Origin: Planococcus sp. SK3692
GTDB lineage: Bacteria; Bacillota; Bacilli; Bacillales_A; Planococcaceae
Direction of reading: 5' to 3'
Assembly: GCF_028890485.2 (NCBI RefSeq)
Contig: NZ_JARCHV010000001.1
Span: forward strand, 844,698-908,697
Length of the DNA stretch: 64,000 bases
Each line of letters begins with the position of its first letter. Position 1 is the stretch's first letter. The position numbers and the translations under genes were made by a program. A model generated the notes under the pieces. It made no database searches. It was not told where the DNA came from and was given only the letters and a program-made list of their open reading frames with translations. Shown piece after piece: positions 1 through 8,070 of the stretch.

Positions 1-455
1 CGCACGGCGACTTCATCGCCTTCTTCAAGTTCCTCAAAGATTAAGGACGGATCCCACTCGACAAACCAGTTCTCTCCGCTTTCCTGCTCTTCATGGATCA
101 GGGAAACCGTCTGGTCGAATTCAACCGGCCCGGCAAGCGTATCCATCGCGATAGTAAGCGGGAACTCTGCCGGCTCCGCTTCGTCCCATTCCGCATCTTC
201 CTGCGCAGTATAGCTGACTTCAAGATTCTCGATGCCCAAGTCTGTGATCAATTGCTGCTGCCGCTCATCGAACGCTTCCGGGGGAAACGCTTCTTTCGAG
301 CCTTGCGACAGATAGTCTTCATACATCGCAGCGAACTCCTGCTCATTCCAATGGCCGACGTATTCATCCAATCGGTCTTCCGGTGTCGGCTGCGGCTGGC
401 ATCCTGCCATGGCGAGTACGCCAGCACCCGCTGCTATTGCTATGTATCGTTTCAT
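1..455 (-). CDS. pbpC: Penicillin-binding protein 3-like class B transpeptidase, N-terminal part (cut by window edge)
   Basis: Only the first about 151 residues are in the window. The translation starts MKRYIAIAAG, has a lipoprotein signal ending in LAMAGC (Cys19), then an NTF2-like region with TPEDRLDEYVGHWNEQEF and a later WFVEWDPSLIFEELEEGD. That order matches the MecA_N-type domain at the front of B. subtilis PbpC and staphylococcal PBP2a; the transpeptidase domain would lie beyond base 1. The family cross-links peptidoglycan outside the membrane. The ATG at 455 is chosen over the in-frame ATG at 461 because AGGAGG sits 7 bases upstream of 455 but touches 461. Family call is from recognised motifs; enzyme activity is not visible here. 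Confidence 0.8.
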   Translation of the reverse strand, partial: MKRYIAIAAGAGVLAMAGCQPQPTPEDRLDEYVGHWNEQEFAAMYEDYLSQGSKEAFPPEAFDERQQQLITDLGIENLEVSYTAQEDAEWDEAEPAEFPLTIAMDTLAGPVEFDQTVSLIHEEQESGENWFVEWDPSLIFEELEEGDEVAV

Positions 456-699
456 TTCCATGACCTCCTGTAGCTTTCTAGCTAACGCCCTTGCATTGCC
501 CAAAATCTCCCTCAATAAAGCGGAAAATTAATAGGACGCAAAAAAATAGCCAGTCCGACTTCATTAACTGCGTGAAACACCCAAGCTAATTGAAGTTTCT
601 TTTTATTTTACCAATAAGTGGCACCGAAGCAAACCCGATTCACTCAGTTTCGAAGCTTTGCAGTTTTTCTTGCTGGATATGCTATCATTTCCTCCACTA

Positions 700-708
700 T
701 GGTAAAAT
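700..708 (+). promoter_or_regulatory. Possible extended -10 promoter of pgi
   Basis: TGGTAAAAT forms an extended -10 box 28 bases before the pgi ATG. No good -35 box is seen at the right distance, so this is a weak inference. The rest of the 280-base gap between the two divergent genes shows no other clear signal. Confidence 0.35.
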
Positions 709-735
709 CAGTAATCATAGAATAGGAGGATGCTT

Positions 736-2013
736 ATGATCAACTTAACATATTCACAAGCCATCGAGTCTGCAGTAGATCTCAAAATGAAAACACGTTT
801 GCAGCAAATCCAGGAGGATCTGTATGCAAAAAAAGGAGCCGGATCCGATTTCCTTGGCTGGCTTGACTGGCCATCTTCATTGCCTGAGGATTTCGTGGCA
901 AAAATCGAAGATACTGCCAAAGCGATCCGCGAAAAGGCTGACGTTTTGGTCGTCATCGGAATCGGCGGTTCCTATCTAGGGTCAAAAGCCGTCCTTTCTG
1001 CACTGTCGCCTTATTTCCCGAAAGACGAGCAATTGGAAGTGCTGTTTGCGGGCCATCAAGTGAGCGGTGAATACTTGAAGCAATTGCTTGAACACTTAGA
1101 GGGCAAGGAAGTCGTCGTCAATGTCATCTCGAAATCCGGCAAAACGACAGAACCGGCCATCGCGTTCCGTTTCCTGCGCGATTATATGGAAAAACGCTAT
1201 GGCGACGGAGCGGCCGAACGCATCATCGTGACGACCGATGCTGAAAAAGGAGCACTTCGCCAATTAGCGGAAACAAAAGGCTATGAACGCTTTATCGTGC
1301 CGGACGATGTCGGCGGGCGCTACTCCGTCTTCACGGCGGTCGGGCTGTTGCCGATTGCTGCTGCCGGACATTCAATCCGCAAGCTGTTGGACGGTGCAAA
1401 AGAAGCGGAAATCGCTTACCGGGATGCTGGCCCTGACCATAACCCAGCGATGCAATACGCGGCGATCCGCCATCACCTGTATGTCCAAGGTTATACGACA
1501 GAAGTGAACGCGATCTTCGAGCCGAAGCTGTCTTTCGTCCAGGAATGGTGGAAGCAATTATTCGGCGAAAGCGAAGGAAAAGAAGGAAAAGGCATCTTCC
1601 CGGCATCGGTCGTCTTCACGACGGACTTGCACTCGCTTGGCCAATTCATCCAGGACGGGCAGCGCAACTTGTTCGAAACCTTCCTGTTGGTGAAAGAAGC
1701 ACAGCAAGACCTGGAGATTTTCGAAACGCCTGAAGACGGCGACGAATTAAATTATATTGCCGGCTTGTCCTTGCAGGAATTTAACCACATCGCCCATAAA
1801 GGCACATCGAACGCCCATTTGTCCGGCGGCGTACCGCAATTGAGCTTGACCGTGGACCGCATCGATGAATCCGAGATCGGCCATTTGCTGTATTTCTACA
1901 TGCTAAGCTGCGCGTATAGCGCTTATCTTCTCGACATCAACCCGTTCGACCAGCCGGGCGTCGAAGAATACAAAAATAATATCTTTAAGCTGTTGAAAAA
2001 ACCAGGATTCTAA
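736..2013 (+). CDS. pgi: Glucose-6-phosphate isomerase
   Basis: Interconverts glucose 6-phosphate and fructose 6-phosphate in the cytoplasm, the second step of glycolysis. The 425-residue product has the phosphosugar-binding stretch VVIGIGGSYLGSKAV, then SKSGKTTEPA, DDVGGRYSVFTAVG and the C-terminal LSGGVPQLSLTVD, all family hallmarks, though it is somewhat shorter than the B. subtilis enzyme (about 450). The ATG at 736 is preferred over 730 because AGGAGG (724-729) directly abuts 730. It stands alone, divergent from the penicillin-binding protein gene, and ends in a strong terminator. It would take up glucose 6-phosphate made by the glucokinase encoded at 8.1 kb. Confidence 0.97.
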   Translation: MINLTYSQAIESAVDLKMKTRLQQIQEDLYAKKGAGSDFLGWLDWPSSLPEDFVAKIEDTAKAIREKADVLVVIGIGGSYLGSKAVLSALSPYFPKDEQLEVLFAGHQVSGEYLKQLLEHLEGKEVVVNVISKSGKTTEPAIAFRFLRDYMEKRYGDGAAERIIVTTDAEKGALRQLAETKGYERFIVPDDVGGRYSVFTAVGLLPIAAAGHSIRKLLDGAKEAEIAYRDAGPDHNPAMQYAAIRHHLYVQGYTTEVNAIFEPKLSFVQEWWKQLFGESEGKEGKGIFPASVVFTTDLHSLGQFIQDGQRNLFETFLLVKEAQQDLEIFETPEDGDELNYIAGLSLQEFNHIAHKGTSNAHLSGGVPQLSLTVDRIDESEIGHLLYFYMLSCAYSAYLLDINPFDQPGVEEYKNNIFKLLKKPGF

Positions 2014-2018
2014 AAAAA

Positions 2019-2067
2019 AAAACGCTTTTCCCGACCAGCCTTCTGGCCAATCGGGAAAAGCGTTTTT
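2019..2067. terminator. Bidirectional terminator, pgi / alpha-glucosidase
   Basis: Stem AACGCTTTTCCCGA pairs with TCGGGAAAAGCGTT around a 16-base loop, with an A-run before and a T-run after, so it can end both convergent transcripts. Confidence 0.9.
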
Positions 2068-2098
2068 CAATAGTTAACTTGATCTTCGTGTTGCACAG

Positions 2099-3715
2099 TT
2101 AAGCGAGCTTATATACCCGTGCTTCATACGGTTTTAATTGATGCAAGTCACGGTCCTCGTAATTGGCGAGCAACAGTTCTGCGCCTTCAGGTTCCAGCCA
2201 AGTGCATGTCGTGCTTCCTAGGTTCGAAAGGATGAGCACTTGTTCTTCCCCTTGCGTACGTGTATAAGCATAAACATCTTCGCAATCGGTCTCGGCCAAA
2301 TCGTAGCTGCCATATACCAATACGTCCATGTTTTTGCGCAAGAAAATCATTTGTTTATAAAATGACAACACCGATGCCGGATCTTGCATCTGGCTTTCGA
2401 CATTGAGCCATTCGAAATTCGGGTTCATCTGCAGCCACGGAGCGCCTGTCGTGAATCCGGCATTCTTCTCCCCATTCCATTGCATCGGCGTACGGGAATG
2501 GTCGCGGCTTGTCGATTTCAACAAGGTCATGATGGCATCGTGTTCCATGCCTTCCGCCAAGTTATAGAAATACAAATTATGTGTATGGACATCGTCATAA
2601 TGATGGATTTCCTCGAACGGCGCATTGGTCATGCCGATTTCCTGCCCCTGATAGATAAACGGTGTCCCTTGCATGAAGAAATACATACAAGCGAGCGCTG
2701 TCGCACTTTCGCGCCAGTATTCGCCGTCATTGCCCCAAGTCGAGACGACGCGCGGCTTGTCATGGTTTTCGATAAACAGCGCATTCCAGCCGACGCTGTC
2801 AACCGCTTTTTGCCAACGTGTCAAGACGGTTTTTAAGTCATTGACGTTGATGCCTTGTTTGACATCGCTGTCCCACAGCGTCAAATCTTCGAATTGGAAC
2901 ACCATATCGAATTTGCCGTCTTCTTCGCTAATCCACTCATCGATATCTTCCGCGTAGACGCCATTCGCTTCCCCGACTGTCATAATGTCGTATTTCGCAA
3001 AGGTCTCATCACGCAACTCCGCAAGCAACGGCTGGATGCCGTCGACATTCATCATTTTTTCCCAGGCTGGCACCCACGGCTTGCCTTCTTCAATCGGTAA
3101 ATCGCTGAAGTCTTTCTTGATATGGCTGATGGCGTCGACGCGGAACCCGTCGATGCCTTTATCGAGCCACCAATTGACCATTTTGTATAGCTCTTTTCGA
3201 ACTTCCGGATTTTCCCAGTTCAAATCCGGTTGCTTTTTCGAGAAAATGTGCAAATAATATTGTCCGGTCTTCTCATCGAGCTCCCATGCCGAACCGCCGA
3301 AAATGCTTTCCCAATTGGTCGGGCGGTCACGCCAAATATACCAGTCGCGCTTTGGGTTATCGAGCGACGAGCGCGATTCCAAAAACCACGGATGCTCATC
3401 GCTCGTGTGGTTGATCACTAGGTCGATGATCAATTTCATGCCGCGCGCATGTACTTCTTCGAGCAAACGATCAAAATCGGCCATTGTCCCGAGTTCATCC
3501 ATGATTTCCTGGTAATCGCTAATGTCGTATCCATTATCGTCATTCGGCGATTTATACATCGGGCAAATCCAGATGACATCGATTCCGAGTTCCTTCAAAT
3601 AATCCAGTTTTTCCGTGACACCGTTAATATCCCCGATGCCATCTCCATTCGAGTCATTGAAGCTGCGTGGATAGACTTGATACGCCACTGCTTCTTTCCA
3701 CCATGTTTTGTTCAT
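2099..3715 (-). CDS. GH13 subfamily 31 alpha-glucosidase, alpha-1,4 type
   Basis: Hydrolyses short alpha-glucosides released into or taken up by the cell. The 538-residue protein has the Ca-binding loop DSNGDGIGD (21-29), region I DLVINH (98-103), nucleophile Asp194 in GFRVDA, acid/base Glu249 in VGEA and Asp319 in ENHD. The residue after the nucleophile is Ala195; in this subfamily Val there goes with alpha-1,6 action and Thr/Ala with alpha-1,4, so an exo-alpha-1,4-glucosidase is predicted. No signal peptide, so cytoplasmic. AAAGGAA precedes the ATG. Last gene of the sugar operon, 12 bases after the LacI-type regulator. Exact substrate is inferred. Confidence 0.88.
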   Translation of the reverse strand: MNKTWWKEAVAYQVYPRSFNDSNGDGIGDINGVTEKLDYLKELGIDVIWICPMYKSPNDDNGYDISDYQEIMDELGTMADFDRLLEEVHARGMKLIIDLVINHTSDEHPWFLESRSSLDNPKRDWYIWRDRPTNWESIFGGSAWELDEKTGQYYLHIFSKKQPDLNWENPEVRKELYKMVNWWLDKGIDGFRVDAISHIKKDFSDLPIEEGKPWVPAWEKMMNVDGIQPLLAELRDETFAKYDIMTVGEANGVYAEDIDEWISEEDGKFDMVFQFEDLTLWDSDVKQGINVNDLKTVLTRWQKAVDSVGWNALFIENHDKPRVVSTWGNDGEYWRESATALACMYFFMQGTPFIYQGQEIGMTNAPFEEIHHYDDVHTHNLYFYNLAEGMEHDAIMTLLKSTSRDHSRTPMQWNGEKNAGFTTGAPWLQMNPNFEWLNVESQMQDPASVLSFYKQMIFLRKNMDVLVYGSYDLAETDCEDVYAYTRTQGEEQVLILSNLGSTTCTWLEPEGAELLLANYEDRDLHQLKPYEARVYKLA

Positions 3716-3727
3716 AATCGGTTCCTT

Positions 3728-4747
3728 TCATAGACTTTGACAAGATCCTCTTTCGATCAATGTCGCCGGAACGATGATGTTCCGGGGAGGTGCCTTGTCA
3801 TCGTTTATTTTTTCCAAGACCAAATTTGCCGCTTCCATTCCAAGGTCAAAAATCGAAATATCCACCGTGCTGAGCGGAGGCTTCAAATGACTCGACAAAG
3901 TATGGTTGTTGAACCCAACGATCGACACATCGGCCGGTACGGCAATGTTCAAATCCTCCAGATAACTGATCACTTCATAGGCAACCAAGTCATCGTGCGT
4001 GACGATGGCAGTCGGTGGATTCTGTTGTTCCATCAAATTGCGGATGGCTTGCTGCTCATGGCCTTCCATCTGTTCCTGTGTGACGACATACTCCTCGATG
4101 AACGGAATCTTCGCTTCATCTAACGCTTGCCGGTAGCCGCTTAAGCGATCCGCGGACACAATGAAATCGGAAGCGCCCCCGACGAATGAAATATCCCGGT
4201 GGCCGAGTGAAATCAAATGGCCCACCACTTGTTTCGCAATAGCGACATTGTCGTTATCGACATAGGAAATGGCGTCCGGACGCGTGTAGGGCCGGCCCAC
4301 TACCGAAAACGGAATGCCATTTGCCAGTAGGTAGTCCAAGATTTTATCACCAATTTTCGAATACAGCAAGATAACGCCATCGACGCGTTTTCCTTGTGTC
4401 ATCGCCACCACTTCTTCATAGATTTCCTGCTCAGTCGCGCTTGTCGATAGATACAGGCCGTACTGGCTATGATGGGCGCTGACGGAAATGCCGCGCAGGA
4501 CTTCCGGGAAAAATGGATTCTGGAAAGCAAGCGTTGTGGAGTTTTCCATGATGACGCCGATCGCTTTACTTTTTTGAGCCACTAAATTACGTGCTTGGAA
4601 ATTCGGGTAATAGCCAAGCTCTTCCATGACTTTTCGTACTTTACGCTTTGTCTTCGGGGTGATCTTCGGATGATCCGCAATAACCCTAGAAACCGTCGCC
4701 GGTGAAACTTCCGCCAGTTTCGCGACATCTTTAATTGTGATTGCCAT
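3728..4747 (-). CDS. LacI-family transcriptional regulator of the sugar operon (MalR-like)
   Basis: A 339-residue repressor. Residues 1-55 hold the LacI helix-turn-helix (IKDVAKLAEVSPATVSRVI) and the hinge around NFQARNLV; the rest is the periplasmic-binding-protein fold that binds a sugar effector (VGRP, DNDNVA, ISFVGG, SIVGFNNH). It sits inside the operon, 13 bases after a permease gene and 12 before the alpha-glucosidase, so it is probably autoregulated. Its likely sites are the palindromes with a central CG in front of the binding-protein gene at 7.84 and 7.93 kb. The effector is unknown; a maltose-like sugar is inferred from neighbours. Confidence 0.9.
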   Translation of the reverse strand: MAITIKDVAKLAEVSPATVSRVIADHPKITPKTKRKVRKVMEELGYYPNFQARNLVAQKSKAIGVIMENSTTLAFQNPFFPEVLRGISVSAHHSQYGLYLSTSATEQEIYEEVVAMTQGKRVDGVILLYSKIGDKILDYLLANGIPFSVVGRPYTRPDAISYVDNDNVAIAKQVVGHLISLGHRDISFVGGASDFIVSADRLSGYRQALDEAKIPFIEEYVVTQEQMEGHEQQAIRNLMEQQNPPTAIVTHDDLVAYEVISYLEDLNIAVPADVSIVGFNNHTLSSHLKPPLSTVDISIFDLGMEAANLVLEKINDDKAPPRNIIVPATLIERGSCQSL

Positions 4748-4760
4748 TGCGATTGCCCCC

Positions 4761-5576
4761 TTATTTTACAGCGCCATCCGAGACACCTTTGATGATCGAA
4801 CGCTGCGCAAAGAAATAGAAAATGATGACTGGAATAATCGCCAGCGTAAGTCCCGCAAGCGCCAAATGCCATTGTTTCGTGTATTCGCCGAAGAAGAAGA
4901 ACATCTTCAGCGGAATCGTTTCACTGCCGGTCGTATTGATGACAAGCGACGGTAAGAGATAATCGTTCCAGATCCAGATAATATTAAGTATGGCGACCGT
5001 GACAGTGATCGGCTTGAGGATCGGGAAGATGATATGCCAAAACACTTGCCAGCGGTTCGCCCCATCAATTTTCGCCGCTTCGTCGAGCGACTTCGGGACA
5101 TTATTCAAAGCACCATGATACAGGAAAATCGACAGGCTCGCACCGAAACCGATATACATGAATATCAATCCGCCGCGGTTCAGCATATCAAACTGGCCGA
5201 ACACTGTGACGAGCGGAATCATGACTGATTGAAACGGAATGAGCATCGCCGAGACGAACAGGAAAAACAGGAATGTGGACATCTTGCTTTTCGCTCGCGA
5301 CAAGGCATAAGCAGCCATCGCCGAGAACAAAACGATCAAGACGACGCTGACGACCGTGATCAATAAGGAATTAAACAAAGTCCTGAGAAAATCGAGCTCC
5401 TGGAAGGCGGTAATGTAATTATCAAAGCTCCAGGCTTCCGGTGGGCTCGTCGTATCGAGGAAAATCTCTTTTTTCGATTTGAAGGAATTGACGAACATTA
5501 AATAGAAAGGCAAAAGCCATAAAATCGCCAGGGCAATGCCAAGCACTTCAACTTTTATATTCCAGCGGTTGCGCAT
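4761..5576 (-). CDS. Carbohydrate ABC transporter permease, MalG type
   Basis: Inner subunit of a sugar importer, 271 residues with about six membrane segments. The EAA loop that docks the ATPase reads EAAKIDGANRWQVFWHIIFP near residue 187. The protein begins MRNRWNIKVE and its ATG overlaps the stop of the upstream permease by one base (TAATG), a sign of translational coupling. It pairs with that MalF-type permease and the lipoprotein at 6.5 kb. No ATP-binding gene is in the cluster, so a shared MsmX-like ATPase elsewhere is expected. Confidence 0.93.
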   Translation of the reverse strand: MRNRWNIKVEVLGIALAILWLLPFYLMFVNSFKSKKEIFLDTTSPPEAWSFDNYITAFQELDFLRTLFNSLLITVVSVVLIVLFSAMAAYALSRAKSKMSTFLFFLFVSAMLIPFQSVMIPLVTVFGQFDMLNRGGLIFMYIGFGASLSIFLYHGALNNVPKSLDEAAKIDGANRWQVFWHIIFPILKPITVTVAILNIIWIWNDYLLPSLVINTTGSETIPLKMFFFFGEYTKQWHLALAGLTLAIIPVIIFYFFAQRSIIKGVSDGAVK

Positions 5577-6436
5577 TACATTTCGACCTCCCGACGTTTA
5601 TTGATATACACTTGGACAAGTGAAATGACAGCGACAATCAGGAAGAAAATAATCGCTTTTGCCTGCGCGTAGGCGAACGCATTTTGCACGAACGCTGTTT
5701 TGAAAATCTCCATGGCGACCATTTCCGTCGAATTGTATGGGCCGCCCGCTGTCAGCGATAAGTTCTGGTCGTACAGCTTAAAGGTGTTCGATAAAGTCAA
5801 GAACATGCTGACCGTGAAAGCCGGTGCAACAAGTGGGAAGATGATGTAGCGGAAGCGCTGTGGAGTCGAGGCCCCGTCGATTTCAGCCGCTTCAATCAAT
5901 TCTTTTGGCAAGCCTTCCAAATAAGCGATATAGATGACCATGATGTACCCGGCCATCTGCCAGCTCATCAATATGACCAAGCCCCAAAATCCGGTCTCTG
6001 TCGTCGACAGCCAAGCCTGCAAGCTTTCCATGTCGACCGCTTCGCCGACACTGGCAAACACTTTCAGGAAAATGAACTGCCAGATGAATCCGAGAATCAA
6101 TCCACCAATCAAGTTCGGCATGAAGAAAGTCGTGCGAAGCAAGCTGCTTGTCTTGATTTTTGACGTGACGATCAATGCGAGCGATAGCCCGATGAAATTG
6201 ATCAAAATGACGGATACGACCGAGAATTTCGTTGTGAACCACAGCGAATCGAGGAAACGCTCATCTGTAAATAAGTTTATGTAGTTCTGGAAACCCACAA
6301 ATTCGCCAGTTTGGATGCCGTTCCACGCTGTAAATGAATAGAATAAACCAAGCACCATCGGCACGACAACGACAAGCCCGAGCGCCAATAATACAGGCGC
6401 TAAAAATAACCAATAGGAAAGATCCTTTGTACGCAT
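5576..6436 (-). CDS. Carbohydrate ABC transporter permease, MalF type
   Basis: The 286-residue partner permease with six or so membrane segments starting at about residue 8 (LSYWLFLAPVLLALGLV). The EAA loop reads EAAEIDGASTPQRFRYIIFP near residue 182. It lies 76 bases after the solute-binding protein gene, with a hairpin in between that may lower permease expression relative to the binding protein. Sugar type is inferred from the two glucosidases and glucokinase flanking it: maltose, maltodextrin or isomalto-oligosaccharides. Confidence 0.93.
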   Translation of the reverse strand: MRTKDLSYWLFLAPVLLALGLVVVVPMVLGLFYSFTAWNGIQTGEFVGFQNYINLFTDERFLDSLWFTTKFSVVSVILINFIGLSLALIVTSKIKTSSLLRTTFFMPNLIGGLILGFIWQFIFLKVFASVGEAVDMESLQAWLSTTETGFWGLVILMSWQMAGYIMVIYIAYLEGLPKELIEAAEIDGASTPQRFRYIIFPLVAPAFTVSMFLTLSNTFKLYDQNLSLTAGGPYNSTEMVAMEIFKTAFVQNAFAYAQAKAIIFFLIVAVISLVQVYINKRREVEM

Positions 6437-6470
6437 AGTTTAGCCTCTCTTTCTAGTTAAGCCCTGAAAC

Positions 6471-6501
6471 AAAACAAAGCAGCACAATGGCTGCTCTGGT
6501 T
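6471..6501 (-). terminator. Intercistronic hairpin between binding protein and permease genes
   Basis: On the minus strand AGCAGC pairs with GCTGCT around a 6-base loop, followed by the T-rich TTTGTTTTGTTTC. Such leaky terminators after a binding-protein gene usually raise its level over the permeases. Confidence 0.5.
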
Positions 6502-6512
6502 TGACGGACAAA

Positions 6513-7814
6513 TTACTCCCCGCGGCTCGTTTCCCATGCCGCTTTCGCTGAATCGACCACTTCGTCCCAGCTTGCTTCATCGCTCAAATATTTTTGGATG
6601 CCAGCGCCGAGTTCATCTTCGCCCCATCCAGTCGGATAGCCCATGAAGACCCAGCCGATTGTTTCGCCGGCTTCTGAAGCATCGTAAATCGCTTTGGACA
6701 TCGGATCGGTAATTTTGGATGTATCATAGCCTTCGTATGCCGGGATGAATTTAAAGTCTTCCAAAACGGCTGTTTTTCCAGTGTCGGACGTGTAGAGCCA
6801 ATCGAGGAAATCTTTTGCCGCCGTTACGACTTCTTCATCCTGGTTCGAGTTGACACCCCAATACATCGGCACGCCAACCGGCAAACCGCCCTCTTCCAAG
6901 CCTTCAACCGGAATCGGCATCATGCCGACGCCTGAATCAGCCAACTCCTGGTCGATTCCTGCAATCGAGCCGTACACCCAGTTTCCTTGCTGGATGATTG
7001 CCACGCGTTCAAGCGAGAACAATTCTTCCACTTGCTGTGAGTAATCGAGGCTTACGGTCGGCTGCTTCGAATACTCGTTTTGCAAATCGAGGATTTTCTT
7101 AAAGCCTTCGCCGTATTCGAATTCCACTGTATCTGCATCGTATGCCGTCAAAACATTATTATCGAATTCAGGCGCCAGGAAGGTGTTCGACAAATGAAGC
7201 CCTGTCACCCACGTCTCTTTTCCTGGCAACGCGAAGACCGATTCAAGGCCGAGTTCGTCTTTTTTCGAATCAAGCGTTTTCACCGCTTCTTCTAAGCTCG
7301 CATAATCCGTAATAGAGGCGGCATCGATTCCCGCTTCCTCGAACAAGCGCGTATTGTAGATAAATCCGTAGCCTTCCTGGTTATACGGCAAGCCGAGCAC
7401 TTCCGATTCGACAGTTACCCCGTCAAGCGTGCCTTCAAGCGCTGCATCCGCTGCTCCTGTATCGGACAGATCCGTCAGGTTATCTTTCCAATCCGCGACG
7501 TCCTGAGGGCCGCCGATGTTGAAGATGGCCGGCTCATTGCCTGATGCAAAACGGGAGCGAAGTGCAGCGCCATAATCTTCCCCGCCGCCGACTGTCGTAA
7601 TTTCGATATTGACGTCTGGATTTTCTTCTTCGTATTGTGCGACGACACCTTCAAACTGGTCTTTAAACTCTACTTTGAATTGGAAGATATCGACGGTCAC
7701 TTGCTCGCCGCCTTCTGCCGTTGATCCTTCATCCCCTGAACTGCATGCTGCAAGCGCCCCTGCTGACAATAAAACAGATGCCAATAACCCCTTGCTGAAC
7801 TTTAATTCCTTCAT
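6513..7814 (-). CDS. Extracellular sugar-binding lipoprotein of the ABC importer
   Basis: Captures the sugar outside the membrane and hands it to the two permeases. The 433-residue product has a lipoprotein signal ending LSAGALAAC (Cys24), an acidic linker (SSGDEGSTAEGGEQ) and a family 1 solute-binding fold (YEEENPDVNIEI, GLPYNQEGYGFIYN, IIQQGNWVYGSI). The ATG at 7814 is chosen because GGGGGAG lies 6 bases upstream; an ATG 13 codons further out lies inside the operator and has no ribosome site. First gene after a regulated promoter with one operator and two cre boxes. Sugar specificity is inferred only. Confidence 0.92.
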   Translation of the reverse strand: MKELKFSKGLLASVLLSAGALAACSSGDEGSTAEGGEQVTVDIFQFKVEFKDQFEGVVAQYEEENPDVNIEITTVGGGEDYGAALRSRFASGNEPAIFNIGGPQDVADWKDNLTDLSDTGAADAALEGTLDGVTVESEVLGLPYNQEGYGFIYNTRLFEEAGIDAASITDYASLEEAVKTLDSKKDELGLESVFALPGKETWVTGLHLSNTFLAPEFDNNVLTAYDADTVEFEYGEGFKKILDLQNEYSKQPTVSLDYSQQVEELFSLERVAIIQQGNWVYGSIAGIDQELADSGVGMMPIPVEGLEEGGLPVGVPMYWGVNSNQDEEVVTAAKDFLDWLYTSDTGKTAVLEDFKFIPAYEGYDTSKITDPMSKAIYDASEAGETIGWVFMGYPTGWGEDELGAGIQKYLSDEASWDEVVDSAKAAWETSRGE

Positions 7815-7835
7815 TTGAACTCCCCCTTTGTGTGA

Positions 7836-7855
7836 TTGTGCAAACGATTGCACAA
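7836..7855. promoter_or_regulatory. Palindromic operator (LacI/MalR or CcpA type)
   Basis: TTGTGCAAACGATTGCACAA is a 20-base palindrome with one mismatch and a central CG, the form bound by LacI-family proteins. It lies between the promoter and the ribosome site of the binding-protein gene, so a bound repressor would block elongation. Confidence 0.75.
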
Positions 7856-7882
7856 TGTGGCGAAAAAAATCGGAAACTCTTT

Positions 7883-7897
7883 AGTAAGCGTTTCCAA
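7883..7897 (-). promoter_or_regulatory. cre box (CcpA site) of the sugar operon
   Basis: On the minus strand TTGGAAACGCTTACT fits the cre consensus WTGNAANCGNWNNCW at every position. It lies just downstream of the -10 box, a place typical for CcpA repression. Confidence 0.8.
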
Positions 7898-7911
7898 CAT
7901 TAATTAAATAC

Positions 7912-7940
7912 AGATTAGCACAATGAAAACGTTTGCACAA
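7912..7940 (-). promoter_or_regulatory. SigA-type promoter of the sugar transporter operon
   Basis: Minus strand: -35 TTGTGC (7935-7940), 17-base spacer, -10 TAATCT (7912-7917) with an upstream TG at -15. The spacer is filled by an operator/cre box, so binding there would block RNA polymerase. Confidence 0.65.
7923..7937 (+). promoter_or_regulatory. cre/operator box inside the promoter
   Basis: ATGAAAACGTTTGCA fits the cre consensus fully and is also a near-palindrome like MalR operators (TGCAAACGTTTGCA type). It lies between the -35 and -10 boxes. Whether CcpA, the local LacI protein or both bind cannot be told from sequence. Confidence 0.7.
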
Positions 7941-8070
7941 TCTATTTTTAAAATATTTAAATTGTTTTTATATCGCGTAAATAAACGGCTGGCAATTGGC
8001 TTCCCACAAGCCTGCACCAGCCTTTTGGTTTAGGCTTGCACGGGCTGCAGGACACATTGAATAATTGTCT

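Noticed and set aside
93-473. Open reading frame of 126 codons on the plus strand
   Set aside because: It runs opposite to the penicillin-binding protein gene in full, lacks a ribosome site and has a Phe/Arg-rich composition typical of an antisense frame.
8036-8068. Terminator between glucokinase and the binding-protein promoter
   Set aside because: The GC-rich stretch around GCCTGCACCAGCCT has only a five-base stem with no following T-run on the minus strand.
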